Shown here: positions 7,291 to 9,918 of the stretch, piece by piece
Numbering within the stretch: the first letter of the stretch is position 1
Layout: each line of letters starts with the position of its first letter
Origin: Planctomycetaceae bacterium
GTDB lineage: Bacteria > Planctomycetota > Planctomycetia > Pirellulales > Pirellulaceae
DNA: 9,918 nucleotides
Direction of reading: 5' to 3'
NCBI GenBank assembly: GCA_005773145.1
Contig: SXHS01000069.1
Span: 1-9,918, forward strand
Translations under genes and position numbers: made by a program
The notes under the pieces: model-generated
Database searches by the model: none
Told to the model about the DNA's origin: nothing
Seen by the model: the letters and a program-made list of their open reading frames with translations, nothing else

Positions 7291-7319
7291 AGTATACCTG
7301 CTCGCTTCGGAAAGAACAA
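7291..7319 (-). promoter_or_regulatory. Sigma-70-type promoter of the PEP-CTERM gene
   Basis: On the minus strand TTGTTC (7319-7314) and TATACT (7296-7291) are spaced 17 bases apart. The -10 differs from TATAAT at one base. Transcription would start near 7284, giving a leader of about 55 bases made mostly of the 19-bp tandem repeat. It sits in the 122-base gap after the stop of the enolase-superfamily gene. Confidence 0.55.
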
Positions 7320-7351
7320 TTGTCATTCAGGCGGAGCGTGGAGGAGGCCAA

Positions 7352-8479
7352 TCAACGGCGGCCGGACTCGGAAATCAGGTACTTTGCCACAAAATCCTCG
7401 TTGAGGGTGACGCCGAGTCCCGGCGAGTTCGAGGCCTCGATCTGCCCGTCGCTGGCCTGCACGCGTTCATGGGTCAACTCATTTCGTAACGGGGAGTCCT
7501 CGACACAATCTTCAAACAGAAACGCGTCGCGGCATGTGCTGAGCCAATGGATGCTGGCGGCTACCGTGACCGGGCTCGTGTAGCAGTGATTGCAGAGGCG
7601 TGCCCCAATCTCTTCGACGCGCTGCTTGATGTAGTTGGCATCGGTGAAGCCGTTGCGTGACAGGTCCACTTGATAGACGTCGAGTGCTCGCGCGTCGATC
7701 AGCGGGCGCCAGGCCGATCGGCCACACTCTTCTTCCCCCCCTGCGATCGGAACTGGGGAACGATCGCGGAGCCAGCGATAGCCTTCCACATCATCGGGTC
7801 TCAGGGGTTCTTCTAGCCAGCCAATGTGGAAGTCAGCGAACGCGTGAGCCCGCTGCAGAGCCGTGCGGGCGTCCCAGACACAGCCGGCGTCGATGAGCAC
7901 GATGCCATCGTCCCCCATGCCTTCGCGGGCCCCCTGCACGAGTTCTAGATCGAGAGACTCGCTTTGTCCCATCGGCTCCCAGCCAAACTTCACCGCACGG
8001 TAGCCGGCTTCTCGCCAGCGTTGTGCAATTGCCTTGGTTTCCCGGCCGTTTCGACCAAACAGACAGGAGGCGTAGGCCGTGATCGGCCCGTGCTGCTTGC
8101 CCCCCAGCAGTCGATGGATCGGTTCGCCAAAGTGTTTGCCTTTAAGGTCCCATAACGCCAAGTCGATCGCCGCCATGGCCGTGATGGTCACGCTGGACCG
8201 ACCAAAATACATCGTGCTGCGGTACATTTTCTGCCAAAGTCGCTCGGTCTCCAGCGGATTCTCGCCGATCAACAGTTCGCGCAGCCCACAGGCGATATTG
8301 TGACTAAAGGGCGCGTCGACGATGGACTTGACGACTTCGGGTTGCGAGTCGGCTTCTCCCACTCCCTCCAGGCCGTTATCGGTGCGAACCCGCACCAGCA
8401 CCGCATCTTGACTGCTGGCCGTTTTGCGTTCGATCGACGGCAGTCGCAATAATTGGCAAATCACCTCGACAATCTTCAT
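7352..8479 (-). CDS. Mandelate racemase / muconate lactonizing enzyme family protein (enolase superfamily; probable sugar-acid dehydratase)
   Basis: The 375-residue length is usual for the family. Residues 1-125 form the N-terminal capping domain, with MAAIDLALWDLKGK at 102-115 before the barrel. Metal ligands at the ends of barrel strands 3-5 are D197 (LIDAG), E223 (WLEEP) and E249 (AGGEEE), each 26 residues apart as in mandelate racemase. The general base dyad is D272 (QVDLSRNG) and H298 (NHCYTS), and E323 (LFED) fits the late acidic residue. On strand 2 the sequence is V-K-F-G-W (K164), so the second Lys of the usual K-x-K is replaced by Gly. The family abstracts a proton next to a carboxylate; here a His-Asp base without the opposite-face Lys suggests dehydration of a sugar acid rather than racemisation. 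This is inference, and the substrate is unknown. The ATG at 8479 has only a weak GGAA upstream. Confidence 0.92.
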   Translation of the reverse strand: MKIVEVICQLLRLPSIERKTASSQDAVLVRVRTDNGLEGVGEADSQPEVVKSIVDAPFSHNIACGLRELLIGENPLETERLWQKMYRSTMYFGRSSVTITAMAAIDLALWDLKGKHFGEPIHRLLGGKQHGPITAYASCLFGRNGRETKAIAQRWREAGYRAVKFGWEPMGQSESLDLELVQGAREGMGDDGIVLIDAGCVWDARTALQRAHAFADFHIGWLEEPLRPDDVEGYRWLRDRSPVPIAGGEEECGRSAWRPLIDARALDVYQVDLSRNGFTDANYIKQRVEEIGARLCNHCYTSPVTVAASIHWLSTCRDAFLFEDCVEDSPLRNELTHERVQASDGQIEASNSPGLGVTLNEDFVAKYLISESGRR

Positions 8480-8812
8480 AGCAGTTCCAAATTCTAAGCG
8501 TGTCCAGGGCGGTCACATCGGCGCCGCGTTGAATCCTGCAGATGTCAAACCGCAGCGTTGGTTCATCGTTTTCGCTGCACCATACCCCACGCATCTGTCC
8601 CGTGTCAATCATTACCATGGCGCCCTGGCCCGTAATTGGGGCGCGGATGGAGGGGTAGCATACCCGCCAATTTCGCGGCGGCTCCCCGGAAATTCGCCTG
8701 TTGGTGCCGGCCGCGTCGCGGTATACTCTGGGCAGGCGGTGATGACGCCATTTCCAGCCGCCGTTGATAACCAAACATGCAAATATGCCCCAATTCTTCC
8801 ACGTGAGCGCAA
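8480..8812. other. Divergent intergenic spacer between the enolase-superfamily and desaturase genes
   Basis: This stretch of about 330 bases has no reading frame I trust. It separates two divergently transcribed genes. It holds the candidate minus-strand promoter at 8579-8608 and, on the plus strand, a TATACT at 8722-8727 that could serve the desaturase, although no matching -35 box sits at the normal distance. A weak AATTTC/GAAATT inverted pair (8669-8674 and 8689-8694) is the only other structure seen. Confidence 0.6.
8579..8608 (-). promoter_or_regulatory. Candidate promoter for the mandelate racemase-family gene
   Basis: On the minus strand a perfect TTGACA (8608-8603) is followed after 18 bases by TATGGT (8584-8579). 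The predicted leader is about 90 bases. A second TTGACA at 8548-8543 has no -10 partner at the right distance. Confidence 0.35.
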
Positions 8813-8815
8813 GTG

Positions 8816-9918
8816 ATGGCCATTGACCATACTTCCCACAACAAGACTTCCGGCCGCCGGGCTCCCGCCCAATCATCCGCTACTGGCAAACAGGCACCCA
8901 CCAGCCCTGGCGCGACCGATGGCCCTGGGCCGGTTCGCACCAGCGAAGGGGAGATCGAAACGGATGTGGCTGAGTCCGTGTTCGGCGCGGCGGTGAGCAC
9001 CACGGATGCCAGCCACCCGCATCACCTGCAATGGCCGGAGAGCACAGTCAATCCGGTTCAAGTTCGCTGGCGCTACGCACTGGGCATACCGACCGTGCAC
9101 GTTCTGGCGTGCTTGGCATTCGTGCCGTGGTTATTCAGTTGGACCGGCGTCGTACTGGCCATCCTGGGTTTGTATTTCTTTGGCACGTTGGGCATCAATC
9201 TGTGTTATCACCGCCTGCTGACGCACCAAGGATTCGTGGCCCCCAAGTGGCTGGAACACACGCTCGCCATCCTCGGTGTCTGCACGATGCAAGATACGCC
9301 CGCGTGTTGGGTGGCCATGCATCGTATTCACCACAAGTACTCCGACAACCGGCCTGATCCACACAGTCCCCTTGTCAGCTTTTTCTGGGGACATTTTGGT
9401 TGGCTCATGTTTCATAACCGCGAGTTTCGCAATTTCAACTACTACCAACGGTTTACGCGAGACATTTTGCGAGACCCATTTTATCTGGAACTCGAGCGAC
9501 GCGAGAACTGGCTGAAGATCTACCTGGCTTCCATGCTCGTGTTTTTTCTGATCGGTTTCGGCGTGGGCTGGGGAATGGAAGGCTCCGCGATGGCCGGCGT
9601 GCAGTTCGGCCTTAGTCTGGTGGTCTGGGGAGTCTTTGTGCGAACCGTACTAACGTGGCACATTACTTGGAGTGTCAATTCGGTCACCCATATCTGGGGT
9701 TATCGCAACTACGAGACCGACGACAATAGTCGTAACAACATTCTGGTTGGTTTATGGAGTAACGGTGAGGGCTGGCACAACAATCATCATGCCGATCAAC
9801 GGTCTGCCGCCCATGGTCACCGTTGGTGGGAATTCGATGTGACCTGGATCACAATCCGGTTGCTCGAGAAGTTGGGGCTGGTCACGAATGTCGTACGCCC
9901 CCGCTGCTGGCGACAAAA
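8816..9918 (+). CDS. Membrane fatty acid desaturase (acyl-CoA/acyl-lipid delta-9 type), 3' end beyond right edge
   Basis: The frame is open from ATG 8816 to the edge (367 codons) with no stop. A GTG immediately before (8813) is also possible, and an in-frame TGA at 8804 bounds the start. Three histidine boxes bind the di-iron centre: HRLLTH at 132-137, HRIHH at 169-173 and HNNHH at 321-325. An NSVTH motif at 288-292 is also typical. Hydrophobic segments lie near 90-108, 110-128, 235-252 and 258-280. This is the layout of integral-membrane oxygen-dependent desaturases that put a double bond into a saturated acyl chain, normally at C9. The end (LEKLGLVTNV, then RPRCWRQ) resembles the family C-terminus, so few residues are probably missing. 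Residues 1-72 are a low-complexity Ala/Thr/Pro/Gly-rich extension not seen in the core family. The ATG has no clear Shine-Dalgarno site, so the start is uncertain. Confidence 0.92.
   Translation, partial: MAIDHTSHNKTSGRRAPAQSSATGKQAPTSPGATDGPGPVRTSEGEIETDVAESVFGAAVSTTDASHPHHLQWPESTVNPVQVRWRYALGIPTVHVLACLAFVPWLFSWTGVVLAILGLYFFGTLGINLCYHRLLTHQGFVAPKWLEHTLAILGVCTMQDTPACWVAMHRIHHKYSDNRPDPHSPLVSFFWGHFGWLMFHNREFRNFNYYQRFTRDILRDPFYLELERRENWLKIYLASMLVFFLIGFGVGWGMEGSAMAGVQFGLSLVVWGVFVRTVLTWHITWSVNSVTHIWGYRNYETDDNSRNNILVGLWSNGEGWHNNHHADQRSAAHGHRWWEFDVTWITIRLLEKLGLVTNVVRPRCWRQ

Noticed and set aside
7230..7319. N-terminal extension of the PEP-CTERM protein from TTG 7319
   Set aside because: The TTG lies within the -35 box, the extension covers the 19-bp tandem repeat, and a signal peptide plus ribosome binding site begin at ATG 7229.
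8424..8816. Plus-strand open frame of 130 codons upstream of the desaturase
   Set aside because: It begins inside the oppositely oriented enolase-superfamily gene, shows no motif, and covers the likely divergent promoter region.
8376..8876. Minus-strand open frame of 166 codons across the divergent spacer
   Set aside because: It starts inside the desaturase gene, ends about 100 bases inside the enolase-superfamily gene in another frame, and has no recognisable domain.

Overview
The window looks like a piece of a planctomycete chromosome, most likely order Pirellulales. Three signatures point there. One is a BBP7-family (DUF1551-type) outer-membrane beta-barrel protein. Another is a very large secreted protein opening with the planctomycete N-terminal motif LEALEDRRLLA. 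The third is a PEP-CTERM surface protein carrying an autotransporter-type repeat. GC content is moderately high. I see no tRNA, rRNA, CRISPR array or transposase.

From left to right, bases 2-3262 (minus strand) hold one uninterrupted reading frame of at least 1087 codons that runs off the left edge. It encodes a modular adhesin-like protein built of DUF11 / isopeptide-type beta-sandwich modules. The BBP7 barrel gene (3341-4591, minus) lies 78 bases upstream of it, in the same direction and probably co-transcribed. Next comes a 247-base spacer with a candidate promoter and a roughly 64-base imperfect hairpin. A lipoprotein gene of unknown function (about 4839-5744, minus) follows, then a PEP-CTERM protein gene (5850-7229, minus). 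The PEP-CTERM gene has a near-consensus promoter and a perfect 19-bp tandem repeat in its leader. A mandelate racemase / muconate lactonizing enzyme homologue (7352-8479, minus) comes next. After a 330-base divergent spacer, a membrane fatty acid desaturase gene (8813/8816 to the right edge, plus) begins and is almost complete.

Four consecutive minus-strand genes (2-7229) encode exported proteins that use four different routes or anchors: the LEALEDRRLLA leader, a Sec-type signal plus outer-membrane barrel, a lipobox, and PEP-CTERM. This makes the region a cell-surface block. The enolase-superfamily enzyme and the desaturase look like independent metabolic neighbours.

The strongest non-trivial signal is in the large protein. 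It has only eight lysines and no cysteine in 1087 residues. Five of the lysines fall at the equivalent first-strand position of five successive modules. Each is followed by an Asp in a D-x-L-P-like turn and, in the four complete modules, by an Asn in the last strand. This is the pattern expected for serial intramolecular Lys-Asn isopeptide cross-links.
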